DNA of 64,000 nucleotides from Periplaneta americana (lineage: Eukaryota; Arthropoda; Insecta; Blattodea; Blattidae): positions 172,519,988 to 172,583,987 of the forward strand of contig NC_091120.1 of assembly GCF_040183065.1 (NCBI RefSeq), in the 5' to 3' direction. This document shows, one piece after another, positions 22,064 to 32,593 of this stretch. The notes beneath the pieces were generated by a model, which saw only the letters and a program-made list of their open reading frames with translations, did no database searches and was not told where the DNA came from. The translations under genes and the position numbers were made by a program. Within the stretch, counting starts at the first letter, position 1, and the number at the start of each line of letters is the position of its first letter.

Positions 22064-22158
22064 ATGTCAGGGTGTATATGTGCTGTTTATAACTGCTACA
22101 ATTACAGCATTACAAACTGCTCCAAATCGTACTTTAGATTTCCGAGGGATCATAAAAC
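22064..22158 (+). CDS. THAP-domain first exon, splice donor at 22159
   Basis: ATG at 22064 (AAAATG context) reads MSGCICAVYNC, NCSKSYFRFPRDHKT and ends at AAAAC|GTGAGT. The C-x4-C start (C6...C11) and the S-Y-F-R-F-P-R-D block are hallmarks of the THAP DNA-binding finger, whose C-x2-H half normally lies in the next exon. THAP domains occur in P-element transposases and in host genes derived from them. I cannot find the second half downstream, so this is either an isolated exon or an exon with a distant partner. Confidence 0.65.
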
Positions 22159-22784
22159 GTGAGTCAACAACATTCTTTAATACGCCTAATGGCTTCGTCT
22201 CTGTGTTCATAGAACAATAAAAATTAGCCTTTTTTATTTAGGCCTAATAAATAAATAGACGTTAAAATATATTGGAAAATTTAAGGTTTTATCAAACTAA
22301 GTTTTATTGTTGTCCACATGCCTTTACTAATTATTACAAGCATCAGATTACTACCAATTTTCTCTTTGCAGCTGTCAGCAATGGGTATATGAATCGTTAT
22401 TGTAAGTTCATTCTTAATGTCAGAATTAATTTTGTCTCACTAAAGCAAAGAAAAAATATGTAACAATTAATTACGGAAAGCAATGCGAAGTATGCAATAT
22501 TTCTCATAATATGCAGCTTTCATATATAATGATGTTACATTAAATACTATTCAACATTTCTTAAGTGTCTCATATATTAATCCACATTAGTACCTCACGT
22601 TTTCAACAACAGTTCGATTCCCACTATGTTAATTTGTATTTGTGGTCGTAATACCACACCTCTCCGCTAGATGTCAGCTCCGCAACATTTCGCACTCACG
22701 TCAATGCTGCTAGTATACAGCTGTTCGGTATTATTATAGTAAAGTATTTGGTTAGAGTATTAGTTTTTTAGGTTTACATGGCAA
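22159..22784. other. No gene seen
   Basis: AT-rich; one 63-codon frame without domain. If the THAP exon is real, this would be intron. Confidence 0.4.
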
Positions 22785-22798
22785 CGATTTCTGTTTTG

Positions 22799-23242
22799 CA
22801 AATCTAGTCTTTCAGGTGAAGCTCCCTGTAAAGCAGATTTGAATAATTTCAAGGGAAAAATTGTTCCGGGGCCGGGTATCGATCCCGGGACCTCTGGTTG
22901 AACGTACCAGCGCTCTACCACTGAGCTACCCGGGAACTCCACCCGACACCGTCTCAACTTTTCCCTTTATATCCACACGACTCGCGTGGGCTGACGAAAC
23001 GCCAGAGACCCACAACGAGTGCACACAATCTCTGTGTGACTTGGAATTGTGGTTTTCTGTTAACGTACACAGTGACGTATATATTATGCAAATCTAGTCT
23101 TTCAGGTGAAGCTCCCTGTAAAGCAGATTTGAATAATTTCAAGGGAAAAATTGTTCCGGGGCCGGGTATCGATCCCGGGACCTCTGGTTGAACGTACCAG
23201 CGCTCTACCCGGCCCCGGAACAATTTTTCCCTTGAAGTTATT
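22799..23242 (-). mobile_element. Dimeric foldback tRNA retroposon, family E, copy 2, 14-bp TSD
   Basis: Perfect duplication CGATTTCTGTTTTG at 22785-22798 and 23243-23256. Two direct copies of a block of about 122 bp (TGCAAATCTAGTCTTTCAGG... to the tRNA-like module) start near 22797 and 23088. The second breaks off inside the tRNA at GCGCTCTACC and is fused to an inverted 35-bp piece ending CCCTTGAAGTTATTC. The tRNA-like loop is ACGTTCA, with C at position 33. The internal body (22935-23085) occurs once. Confidence 0.87.
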
Positions 23243-23359
23243 CGATTTCTGTTTTGTTACAAATCTGAATTATCTCAGTAAATGTACTGAATAAACATGC
23301 CTCGTTGGTCAGCAGAACATCGGGCATTCACTACTGAAAGATTTAAAAAACGGAGACTC

Positions 23360-23700
23360 AGTGATTGTATTGTATTGTATTTATTGACATTCCATGGTAT
23401 TCATACATTGCTTCACAGCTAGAATATGGAACAAGTCAAAAAACTTAATACTATTATAAAGTCTTAATTTATAGTCACAGTCTAGATGAAATATATACAC
23501 TCGAGGTTTACACTATAGTCTACTAGTACAACACAATGTTTTAGTATCAATTTCATGAATCGTTATGGAATGTCATGAATTCACCTACAGAATAGAAGGC
23601 GTGAGAAATTAGGTACTTCTTTAATTTGTCCCTAAATAATCTGATGTTTTGAGTTTCATTTTTATATCCATAGGGAGGCTATTCTTTGGATTTGATTTTG
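23360..23700 (-). mobile_element. LINE 3' end with (ATACA)n tail
   Basis: On the minus strand a short coding end is followed by about 190 bp of 3' untranslated sequence and a tail of ATACAATACAATACAAT form at 23370-23385. The rest of the element is missing. Confidence 0.75.
23553..23690 (-). pseudogene. Non-LTR retrotransposon ORF2 extreme C-terminus
   Basis: Reads YKNETQNIRLFRDKLKKYL, then ISHAFYSVGEFM and a stop at 23553. The pattern 'F...LK.yL..haFYSv.EF' ends many insect LINE polyproteins. Only about 40 codons remain, so the copy is strongly 5'-truncated. This is a different LINE lineage from the one at 10.4 kb. Confidence 0.78.
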
Positions 23701-23911
23701 ATCTATGATATTGCAGTTAAGAAAAGTAAAGTAAATTTTGACAGTTGTTCAAACTCCAAATTATGAATTCTAAACGAAATCATAACGTGATCACTTCGTG
23801 CAACCACCATAAATTTAGTGTGTATGTATAGGTATATATATAGTTCCAAACATGGCTTTCAGAAAATTTGCGAATCTTCCTGTATTTCTTTTCATTAGAC
23901 ACTAGTTTGGA

Positions 23912-24120
23912 TCACTGTAGATTGTGTTTATGTACACACGAGGAAAGGACATCGAATATTTCTTCTCTTGTGGTATTACTTTTCAAAGGTACTAAGTCCA
24001 ATAAATATTGTGCAACATTAAGATGTTCGTCAACATCTCCTATAAATACGCTTAATCGAGCTGTATCTGTGAAATCTATGCTTTCATCACACACAAGTGA
24101 AAAATGTACAAAGTTATGAA
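23912..24120 (-). pseudogene. hAT transposase fragment with the CDES block
   Basis: Reads MCDESIDFTDTARLSVFI, then LNVAQYLLDLVPLK and TTREEIFDVL. In ZBED/GTF2IRD2-type hAT proteins the block 'L.CDEStD..d.aQL.iFi' holds the first catalytic Asp and is followed by 'E.LL.l..l...T.g.dif'. The fragment keeps that Asp. No terminal repeat or other domain is found nearby. Confidence 0.75.
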
Positions 24121-24459
24121 TTTTAGCATTTATTTGCGTAGATATGTCATGCTATTGATACATGTCTTCGATTCTTCGACCAAAAGTTTGTCCAGAAAGG
24201 TGCAGTTATTTATTGTATCTTGTTGAATAAGCAATTTAATGTTAAGCTATATGTTTTCCATTTCTTTATGGTCTCATGTTATAATCGTTCCTAAAATTAT
24301 TGTTATGTATGGCTCAAAAAAGAGTTGTAATGTACTTGATCTCTAACGTGAGCATACTTGTTTTTCATATTCATAAATTTGTTTTAATTTTTTATATATT
24401 ATATATAATTAAGTTTTAAACGAGTTTAATTGGTTTCAAATTTCAGGACTAAACAGATT

Positions 24460-24700
24460 TCTAGTATCATCTTCTTTACTGGCAATCAAATCCACGTCAT
24501 CAGCATATTCCAGAACATTGAATTTATTGTGCCCTAGGTACAATCTCGCGTCTATAAAGGCTGTTTTTTTAAGTGCAGAATACAGCAGAAACTGAACAGA
24601 AGTGGAGATAGATCATTGCCCTATCTTACTTCAAAATCTATCCCCAATTAATCTGATGTGGTACCAGCCGTCACAGCATAATTTTAACCGTATTATTTTA
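24460..24700 (-). pseudogene. Reverse transcriptase fragment with a YADD box
   Basis: Minus-strand frames give GNDLSPLLFSFC (the 'QGD.LSP.LF...' RT block 4). After a frame change they give FNVLEYADDVDLIASKEDDT, the catalytic Y-A-D-D box and its downstream segment. Frameshifts and stops make it dead. It is a piece of a non-LTR element different from the neighbouring 3' end, or a separate decayed copy. Confidence 0.78.
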
Positions 24701-24956
24701 TCAGGAATTAAAAGAACTCCAAATTTTAGTTCTCAAAATACTATCTCACTTCTTATTAACTGAAGATCTTGGAAGTAAAGAGTGCTAGGACCTAACCCTC
24801 AACGTTGAGATTTACAGTTTTCTGGTTGTAAACCATACATAATTATATAAACCATGTTATCTTTCATTTCTTTGAATATTAATGTGAATATGTTAACAGA
24901 TGGTAGGAATATGTTGTTTGGAAAGCATGACAACTCTCTTTTGTATTTGCAGTGAA

Positions 24957-25199
24957 TCTTTCTTTAATTTAATGACGCTGTATCAACTGTGAGGTTATTT
25001 AGCGTTGATGGAATTGGTGATAGCGAGATGATATTTGGCGAGATTAGGCCGAGGATTCCCCATAGATTACCTGACGGATGGGGAAAACGTCGGAAAAAAT
25101 CCAACCAGGTAATCAGTCCAAGCAGGAATCGAACTCTAGCCCGAGCACAACTCCTGATCGGCAGGAAAGCGCCTTAGCAGACTGAGCTACGCTGGTGGC
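24957..25199 (-). mobile_element. SINE family B, copy 2, 9-bp TSD
   Basis: Antisense copy: complement of the 3' end at 24960-24990 (TTTAATGACGCTGTATCAAC), body at 25020-25110 and the tRNA-derived head ending at GCTGGTGGC. Perfect duplication TGCAGTGAA at 24948-24956 and 25200-25208. Confidence 0.9.
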
Positions 25200-25208
25200 T
25201 GCAGTGAA

Positions 25209-26005
25209 AAAATAAAAGGTTTGCGATGTACTATACCTTGTGGGTTATTATTTACACTTTGGTTTTTTGAGATAAAAATGTGTAACATGACCTTCTTCAG
25301 AAGATAAATAAAGCTGGACGAACGGTGTCTTATGTTTCGCGGCACGTGTATGCGATCCTAGTCTATCCAGTTAGAAGGCGTATTAAAGAATCGGCTTGTC
25401 CATATCTTAATCTCAATCAAACATGATTCAGCTGAACGTTTTAATGATACAAGCTACCACTTCCTCAGACGAGACGGATGAGGAAGTCATCTACATATCA
25501 TTGACTGACTATTTCACCATTAATGTAATGAACGATTTTGCACATTGTTGCACGTCATATTACGTATAAACGTTTCCTAAAAAATCAAGGAGAGTAGAAA
25601 CCGGGTTTTCCGCTTCTACTTGCAAGAACTGAGCTATTCTAGTAATCCGACCGTAGTTTCTTCGAAACGAAGCATTGCATAACAAGCTGTCAAAGCAAGA
25701 TCAAGATGTCTTATCAACAGATGAGATAAATGTAGTTTGACGTCATAGAGATTTGCATTGACGGTGTAATAATTCCTTCCCTAGACAAACTTTGCCGTTT
25801 TACTTGTGGATATAGACAACAACTTTACAATGTTTGAATGCAATTATATACTGTATAATAGTCAAAACAAATAATTTTAAGTCATTTGCTTTTCCCGGCC
25901 CGAATTAATGGAATAAATAATATACGCCTAGAAATAAATTCCACTTGGTGACGTCAGTATCTCCTTATATGGTCATAATTAGCCATAAGGTTTTCAGTCT
26001 CAAAA
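25209..26005. other. Intergenic, no gene seen
   Basis: No long open frame and no repeat that I recognise. It lies just upstream of the promoter-like sequence at 26011 and would be its proximal regulatory region if that promoter is real. Confidence 0.4.
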
Positions 26006-26010
26006 TGGAG

Positions 26011-26117
26011 TATATAAACAGACACGGTGTTTGAGTAGACTATATCCGTTGCCCCTGCAATCATTCAACAGTTTTATCCACAATTAATAATTAATCCCTG
26101 TCACTCGCTCTGAAGGT
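26011..26117 (+). promoter_or_regulatory. Possible TATA promoter with 5' untranslated exon and splice donor
   Basis: TATATAAACA at 26011 is a strong TATA box in a GC-flanked setting. About 105 bp later TCTGAAG|GTAAGG (donor at 26116) gives a strong 5' splice site, with no ATG frame of note between. TCATTC at 26061 fits an arthropod initiator, but 50 bp from the TATA is farther than the usual 30. This is the only place in the window that looks like a host promoter. I see no second exon downstream, so it stays a candidate. Confidence 0.3.
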
Positions 26118-26708
26118 AAGGGCGAATTTATATAGTAACATTTTACAACTGGAAAGCTGCAGAATAGAGCTTAAAACCGGTTTTCATTCGACAGGTCAGA
26201 GAGCATCCGTCAAGATAGAGCATCCGACCGAATGTTCGAATTTCAACCGGTTGCCCCTGATGTTTAGCAGGCTAGACAGAACACTGACATTTTCTGAGTA
26301 CACAAACACAGAGTAACAATTGAAGGAAATTTACCATTTGTAATTTAAAAATGTGTTTGCTTAATATAGGCCTACAGTTGAATACATACTTTATTACACT
26401 TATCTACGTAACGTATATGAACAAATGGACATAGATAACAACAAAGGAAATAAGTGTAATGCATAATATGAAATCAGGTGTGTAAAGAAATGCAAGATTA
26501 GAATAAATTACAATACTAAATAGAAGAGAAAATAACTATATACACATTTTATTGCAACGTTTACACTTTACACAAAACATGCGTAATACCTCTAAAAGAG
26601 TAGGCGTTGTTAATGCCTTTTAATAAACTCTAGCCAGATGCATTATTTCATTAATAAATCATTTTTAAGAAGATATATTTTGCTCTTGACGATACCAACT
26701 GTAATACC

Positions 26709-26870
26709 TGAATGAATGAATGAATTCAAATTCAAATATATTTACAATTCACATACGAATTGAATACATATGAATAGATACCCGAAATGAGCATATGCTC
26801 GTGCTCGGGTACAGTCCAGTAGTCTACATAAATTTTACAGGGTTCAAATAATAATGCTGATGATATAAAT
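26709..26870 (-). mobile_element. LINE 3' untranslated remnant with (ATTC)n tail
   Basis: On the minus strand: TAGACTACTGGACTGTACC, CGAGCATATGCTCATTTCGG and an ATTCATTCATTC tail. This is a typical 3' end of an insect LINE, with the coding region missing. A similar sequence organisation occurs at 57.7 kb. Confidence 0.55.
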
Positions 26871-27762
26871 AATAATAATAATAATAATAACAGTGATAAA
26901 ACAAAAATATTTACAATAATAAAATAAATACTAAGACGGATAAAATAAAATACAAAACCACTAGCGAGAGTTAACACAACTTAAATAAGCATATAATAAC
27001 CGGAAAAAATGACGAACTCGAAAATCAACAGAAAAGTTCGTTGTGTCGCAGACGACAGCAACCGCCGTATTGACATTGTGTTGTGCATTAATGGTAGTAG
27101 GGGGGAGCTGAAAGTCTACGTAACTGCCGTTCTCTTCGAATCTTCTCGTACAATCATGGGAAGTTAATGCTGCAAAAACAAAATGTCTACGAGTCAAACT
27201 GTTCATTATTACCAGGATAAATACAAATAATACTGAATTATATTAATCACGTTTCATTTATAGATCTCTTCATAGAATGAATGAATGAATGAACCAATCG
27301 GTGAATCACTGAATCAGCCAATGAATCAATGAGTCGATGGATGATTGATTGATTGATTGTAGTGAGAGAAGAAGGATTATCAGTTAAATAATGGGCCTAC
27401 ACGATGATAATAGCGTCCTTGCAAGGTCTCTTGAAACTCCTGCATGACTCAGTGTGGTCTGCCTTTGCCTTCTACACACAAAGAATGAGAAACAACTAAA
27501 ATATTCGTTAAACCGAACCTGAGACACTCCGCTAGACGGAAGAGTTTTGCATACTGACTACAGCGCAAGGCGTTCAATAGCAATATCGTCGGTCAAGAAT
27601 GAAAACCCCGTATCTCACGAAAACAAAACTGTACAGGAGGAACAAAAAACTCTCTGTAGACTTCATTTGTATATTCTTTTAACATAATTGACCAAATGTA
27701 ACTTTTAAATCAGAAACAGTTGTTTTTACACTTCTTACTGATGAGTTACGAGATTATTTTCC
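26871..27762. other. Intergenic with tetranucleotide tracts
   Basis: (AAT)n at 26871-26890 and degenerate (GAAT)n/(GATT)n tracts at 27277-27358. Two 81-codon minus-strand frames overlap these without domain. Nothing else seen. Confidence 0.45.
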
Positions 27763-27770
27763 GATTAAGC

Positions 27771-27975
27771 CAGGCCTGCAGAACTCGCAAGTAGGGGAAC
27801 TATGACGTCAGCCTCACTCCACTTCTATTGGGGATGATCGACTTCCGCCGCGAGAATGAATGTTGATGCAGCCGAGCGTAACTAGAACGCCGTGACCTCA
27901 CAGGTAGAAAAGGTGGATGGGATAAGAAAGGGGAGGAAAGAAGTCGCTCTCAGGAGCTACAGTTCTGCAGGTCTG
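27771..27975. mobile_element. hAT-type MITE, 205 bp, 8-bp TSD
   Basis: Ends CAGGCCTGCAGAACT and AGTTCTGCAGGTCTG are inverted with one mismatch and have the CAG...CTG tips of hAT. Perfect 8-bp duplication GATTAAGC at 27763-27770 and 27976-27983. No ORF. The GC content is higher than its surroundings. Confidence 0.92.
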
Positions 27976-27983
27976 GATTAAGC

Positions 27984-28707
27984 CAAAAAAGCATTTTTTG
28001 GAAAAAAAAAAATTGAGATACGAGGTTTTCATTCTTGGGCGACGATATATAATTTTTATTTTTGTAACCAGCTGTGCACGATTCTATTTACAACGAGATC
28101 AGCTCCATGAAATTTCTACTGCCAACGTTTCACGACATACGGGGAGAGTGGGCGTAAGATGGAAATGCCCCCCCCCCCAGGTCAGAGTGATAGAGGTTAT
28201 GTCTCTCTCTAACTAGGTGTGAAGAAAACATAATTCTGCAAATTAATATACAAATGAACGTTTACGTAAAAGTTATTTTTCTAAGTATAGGCATTTATTA
28301 TACGACTAATATTTTTATAGTATGGATAAGATAGAATTGGGACAAGCCTGAAACATTTTCTAGAGAGTGGTCACTCAGTTCACTTCATATGACAGTGAGT
28401 TCGCGACATATTCGTTCCTTTTTTAAAGTAGAGTAGAGAACAAAGTGAAAGTAAACGTACTACTGTATAATAGACGTAATAATGAAGAACCTGGTAATAC
28501 TACAGATAATAATAGCGTAAGTGTTGGTGCATCTGCTATTATTGCTGGTGTGACATTCAACCTAACTAGTGAGCATACAAATGATGATAAATGGCGAAGT
28601 GGACAAATATGAAGCACCCTACGCACTTAGGCTTACTTTGGCCCATTATTGTGCTCCTTATATGTGATTAATGTTACAGTCCGCCAGGTGGCAAAGATGG
28701 CACTCGT
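27984..28707. other. No gene seen
   Basis: Holds a C-rich run at 28168-28179 and 67-72-codon frames without domain. Confidence 0.4.
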
Positions 28708-28710
28708 TAG

Positions 28711-29599
28711 GGGGAGAGGATGGTATTTTTTGGTGAAAAAATGAGTAAATTTTCAAAAAAAGAAAATTCTTTAAAATACTCTGTGATATGTGTGGAATGC
28801 ATAGCATAACATTTTGTGGGTATTTGTGCCCTTATCGGATATTGAGTCGCCATTTTTAAACTTCCTGCGTTATGGATTTTTAAATCACTCGCTCACTTTT
28901 ATTGTTGTTTCTGATATATTAAATTTTCAAAAACAATTTTTTTTCTTTAAAATGCCCTTTGATATGTGTGGAATGTATTGCATAACATTTTGTGGGTATT
29001 TGTGCTCTTATCGGATGTTGAGACGTCATTTTTGAACTTCCTGCGCTATGGATTTTTAAATCACACCCCCGCTTTTATCGGTTTCCAGTAACTTCATTTT
29101 TTTGCTACATTGTCAGACAAAAATGGATATAATTTCTGAACTATTAAAGATACATGCATGAAATTTAGAACACATATTCTTTAGACTATTTGGAAACTTT
29201 TCTATGAAACAAAATTTTGTTACTTGATTTCATTTAAAAAATACGTCCGTTTGTTTGCAAGAAAGGAAATCAGAAAATTATTATTAAATTTTAATTGTTT
29301 ATTTTACAAACGTAGGGACTAATATCACAATTCTGTTACAGACAGTTTGTAGAACATGCTTTTGCAAATACATTGCAAAAACTGTTTGAATCTATCTTTA
29401 AAAACGGTTTAGATATATCGGTTTTAGTACAACCCTGCATTGGGTATATTTTTTTTTTCAAATTTGGGCCCCCAAATAATTTTTTTTTTCAAATATTTTT
29501 ATTTGATTGAATTGCCACAGCTATGAGTTCTCTACATACAAAAAATTAATATTTTATACCAAATAGGAAAAAAATTTAAAAAAGTACCATCCTCTCCCC
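28711..29599 (+). mobile_element. piggyBac-like MITE, copy 1 (889 bp)
   Basis: Ends GGGGAGAGGATGGTA and TACCATCCTCTCCCC are perfect inverses. TTAA follows on the right (29600-29603) and TTAG precedes on the left, a one-base decay of TTAA. The TTAA target and GGGG tips suggest a piggyBac-derived element. An internal direct duplication of about 180 bp (GATATGTGTGGAATG at about 28786 and 28962) is present. It encodes no transposase. Copy 2 is at 59877-60722 in inverse orientation. Confidence 0.85.
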
Positions 29600-29603
29600 T
29601 TAA

Positions 29604-30010
29604 TCTGATGCTCAAAGGCGTGCCATTCTGTCTCAGCTCTGGCAGAACCAGGTTCCATCGCTAGTCGAGTACCTGATAAGCCTCTGGGCCCGAAGAGCCA
29701 ACCCATTAAATCCTATATTATAAAAACTCCACGTCAGCAGAAAATGCATCTGAAGGTCAAATTCCTCTGGCGTCTCCCCGCGAATCTTAAAACTTCGTGC
29801 GGTGTTGCGAGTGGGAGTGTTATCTCTACCCCAGGCCACGCACGTCTTGAATCAGCATAGGTCACTGCTGTCAGATGGTAGTGCTATTTGCGTGTCAAGA
29901 AAAATATAAGCCTGTTACAGATAGCCGTATTGTTAATTATGCAGAGTCATTGATCTTTAACTTCGTATCTACTGTATTAATTGTTTTATTATTTTCCATT
30001 TTTATTTAGC
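29604..30010. other. No recognised gene
   Basis: A 68-codon minus-strand frame at 29633-29839 is GC-richer than its surroundings but has no domain that I recognise. Confidence 0.4.
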
Positions 30011-30116
30011 TAATTTACAGTACGATGAAAGAGTAATGGAACGGAGAAAAATTCTCTCCGGCGCCGGGATTTGAACCCGGGTTTTCAGCTCTACTTGATG
30101 ACGCTTTATCCACTAA

Positions 30117-30817
30117 AACCCGAGTCACACGGGGATAGTTTACAGGAGTCAAGTGCTTGAAGTCTCTAAACTTGATGCTATACTTATGATCACACGGAGA
30201 CATTAAACTTGAAACCATGCTTGAAAAAAAGCACGCGCTGAATGTTGAATTCGTAGTGGTGTTCGAATTCTGTTATAGTGAATAAAAATCAATAGTGAAC
30301 TAGCATTTTTAGTTTGGTGAAACTGAAGATGCCACCAGCACATATTAAAGCATGTGTGCAGCTAATTGGCGCCTTGTTGTTTTCGAAACCTTGTTTCATG
30401 AGTTCACTGACTAGTTTCTGGAATAATAATTCCCGCTGTTTTTATTGAGGTATTCTTTGTCACGTATAATCCATACAAATTCACACTTCTCATACACTTC
30501 CAAAAACTTTATGATATCGTTGGAATTCCACTTAGGGGCGTTCATTATTAATTTACTTCGACAGTAGGCCTAAAACTACAAACTTTCTACTTGCCAAGTT
30601 GCTACAAGTTTGCATTCACACGCGGGAAGTGGTGGAGTCAAGTTGGTCACGTGACGGGAAAGTGGACACAAAAGTTGACGGGTCGTCAACTCAAATTCTG
30701 CTTGACCGCCAAGTCACAACTCGACTGTCTCGACCATATCACACGGGGAAAGTTGAAGGAAAGTCGACTTGCTCCAAGCACTTGATTCCTGTAAACTATC
30801 TCCGTGTGAATTAGCCT
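30117..30817 (-). mobile_element. PIF/Harbinger-like element, 701 bp, TAA TSD
   Basis: Imperfect inverted ends of about 43 bp (left GTCACACGGGGATAGTTTAC, right complement TTCACACGGAGATAGTTTAC, then CAAGTGCTTG in both). The 3-bp duplication TAA (30114-30116 and 30818-30820) is the usual TWA target of PIF/Harbinger. The insertion lies inside the tRNA-like module of a retroposon, and the empty-site order is visible in the copy at 62.8 kb. It holds a MADF-domain remnant on the minus strand. Confidence 0.88.
30330..30545 (-). pseudogene. MADF-domain protein remnant of the Harbinger element
   Basis: From ATG at 30545 the minus strand reads WNSNDIIKFLEVYEKCEFVW and IIRDKEYLNKNS. After a one-base frame change near 30415 it continues LVSELMKQGFEN. 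This is the first part of a MADF DNA-binding domain ('F...Y......W......Y..........' then 'LA.EL...GF'). Autonomous Harbinger elements carry a second ORF with a Myb/SANT- or MADF-type DNA-binding protein that assists the transposase, so this is likely its relic. No DDE transposase remains. Confidence 0.68.
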
Positions 30818-31079
30818 TAAGCCACACCGGATTTCACCCCGGCGTCGGAAGAATCGTCTCAGTTTTAAGTTCCAACTCTTGGGTTCCCTCTCCTTTCCAT
30901 TACTCTTTCATCGTATGATAACGCAGAATATCTGCATGGAAATATCACATGTACTTCGGTACATTATAATAATATATAATTTACATTAGTTTATTGCTTG
31001 TTTTGATATTATGGAGGGTGTTATATACAGTACACCATTTAAAAGGCAAACGAATGGGACAATCACAACAAAAATACGA

Positions 31080-31375
31080 TTTACAATGTGCATAACTTTC
31101 TTAAACATACCGAAGATATTGACACTGCTGGTTTAGGAAAATCTCGAGATCTTACTGCAAAAATGTATGGAATTTCTAAACGATCTGTAAATAAGGTTTG
31201 CGTGTAAACGCTAAAATCTACAGAACCTCTCCTGAAATTTTCATCTTCTACGAAAACAATCAAACGACGACGTCATGTGACAGATCTCAATGACTTGGAC
31301 AAAGATGTGTTACGCCGTACAGTACTTGAATTTTATGACAGGGGTGAATTTCCGACTCATCTAAATTAAGAAAAG
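31080..31375 (+). pseudogene. Possible IS630/Tc1-like transposase N-terminus
   Basis: Reads YNVHNFLKHTEDIDTAGL, then LTAKMYGISKRSVNKVC and stop. In another frame follow KRRRHVTDLNDLDKDVLRRT and VLEFYDRGEFPTHL. A helix-turn-helix ('...t...G.S...V..i') followed by 'D.fdk..lR..v..fY..g..Pt' is the N-terminal layout of a group of insect DDE transposases. Stops and frame changes show it is dead. No catalytic part is seen. Confidence 0.42.
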
Positions 31376-31459
31376 TGTCAGCCACACCAATGTATTTGCG
31401 GAGGAATTGCTGATACAATATTTACGGCCATCATGCACTCAGCTGTGCGAGGAGCAAGG

Positions 31460-31940
31460 GTCGCATTCTCAGATATACATCACTCAATGTATCATTAAAA
31501 GATCTCTGACTTCTTGTGGCATCCCGTCTCTTTTGGAACCACCAGGTATTAGTCGCGCAGATGGTCTCGTCTTAAATCCATGGTCTAGACTCTAGAGGAA
31601 AATCTTTAATTTGGGACTCCACTTGCGTTGACACTCTAGCTCCATCTCACTTACCGATACCTTCAGACGCGCAGCATATGCTGCTGAATTAGCCGTGAAG
31701 AAGAAAGCCGATAAATATGCTAATCTTTTAGACAATTATATCTTTGTCCCATTTGCTGTGGAGACCTTCGGTCCTTGGAGTCATGACGCTAAAGTTTTGG
31801 TATCTCAAATCGGCCAAATTTTGATCTCCATTACTGGTGATCGCCGTTGCACTACTTACTTGCGTCAACGCGGAAATGCAATGAGCGTTTTGGGTACTCT
31901 TCCAGAGTCCAGCCCTTTGGACGAACTTTTTCTCCTGTAA
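31460..31940 (+). pseudogene. LINE polyprotein C-terminal domain
   Basis: Plus-strand pieces in three frames: KRSLTSCGIPSLLEPPGISR and ADGLVLNPWSR; then GKSLIWDSTCVDTLAPSHLP; then KYANLLDNYIFVPFAVETFG and RQRGNAMSVLGTLP, ending at TAA 31940. The order 'P.GL.R.DG...PW..G.sL.WD.TC.DTlA.SHL' and 'Y.FvPf.vET.G.w' and 'rGNa.SvLgT.P' marks the C-terminal region that follows the RT in a widespread animal LINE family. Two frameshifts and one stop make it inactive. Confidence 0.82.
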
Positions 31941-32585
31941 AATTTATTATCTCTATGTAAATGTTTATATTTATTTTTTATATATGTGTAACTGTAACGG
32001 TGAAAATATTGTTAATCAAATAATTTTTTATTTATTTTTTTTTCATAAGTGTATATTATTTTTAGGAGAGTTTTTTGTAAGTAATTTTATTAGGTTGTTA
32101 TTGATATGCTGATAAATTATTTGTACGAATTACAAATTTTCTAGTGTCTTGAACGAATTTATTGTGCAGAAAAGTGATGTGATGACAGAAAAGATTGAGC
32201 CGTGACTTAAAATGATGATAATGAAAATATACTCAAGAAATAGATTATATCGCGTGGTATAGGCCTATTCTCGAAATGAACTATTTTCCATACCGTAAAC
32301 ATTACTGATAAAGAAATTTAATTTAGATTAACGAAAAAAAATAATAATTCGGGTAGGCTGTTTCGGTGACACACCCGCAGTGCTTCATTTGCGTGGATCC
32401 GTGTTTGACAGTAAGGAGTTCGACGTAGAAGTTACTGGCTCGGTAGGTAGGCTGTGTGTGTTTGCTTCTTTTGAATCGTATTCACTGGCCACAATCCACA
32501 TCCATTGGTTCGCACGAAATCACGGTAGAGGTGCTCGGTTGGTGGCTTGGGGCTCTCCGAGGTGCGCCGCTTTGGATTTCTTCCT
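31941..32585. other. No gene seen
   Basis: AT-rich to 32340, then GC-richer DNA with a 97-codon plus frame (32380-32673) that runs into the MITE and has no domain. Confidence 0.4.
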
Positions 32586-32593
32586 CTCTAAAG

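Larger units (their letters stand above)
30020..30976 (-). mobile_element. tRNA-bearing palindromic retroposon, family D, copy 2, split by Harbinger
   Basis: Duplication TAATTTACA at 30011-30019 and 30977-30985. Without the 704-bp insertion (element plus TSD) it is about 253 bp: left ACGATGAAAGAGTAATGGA, antisense tRNA-like module (30056-30114 continuing at 30819), a short body, then TCCATTACTCTTTCATCGT and a tail ending CTTCGGTACATTATAATAAT. The left end and 30895-30914 are inverse to each other. Confidence 0.85.
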
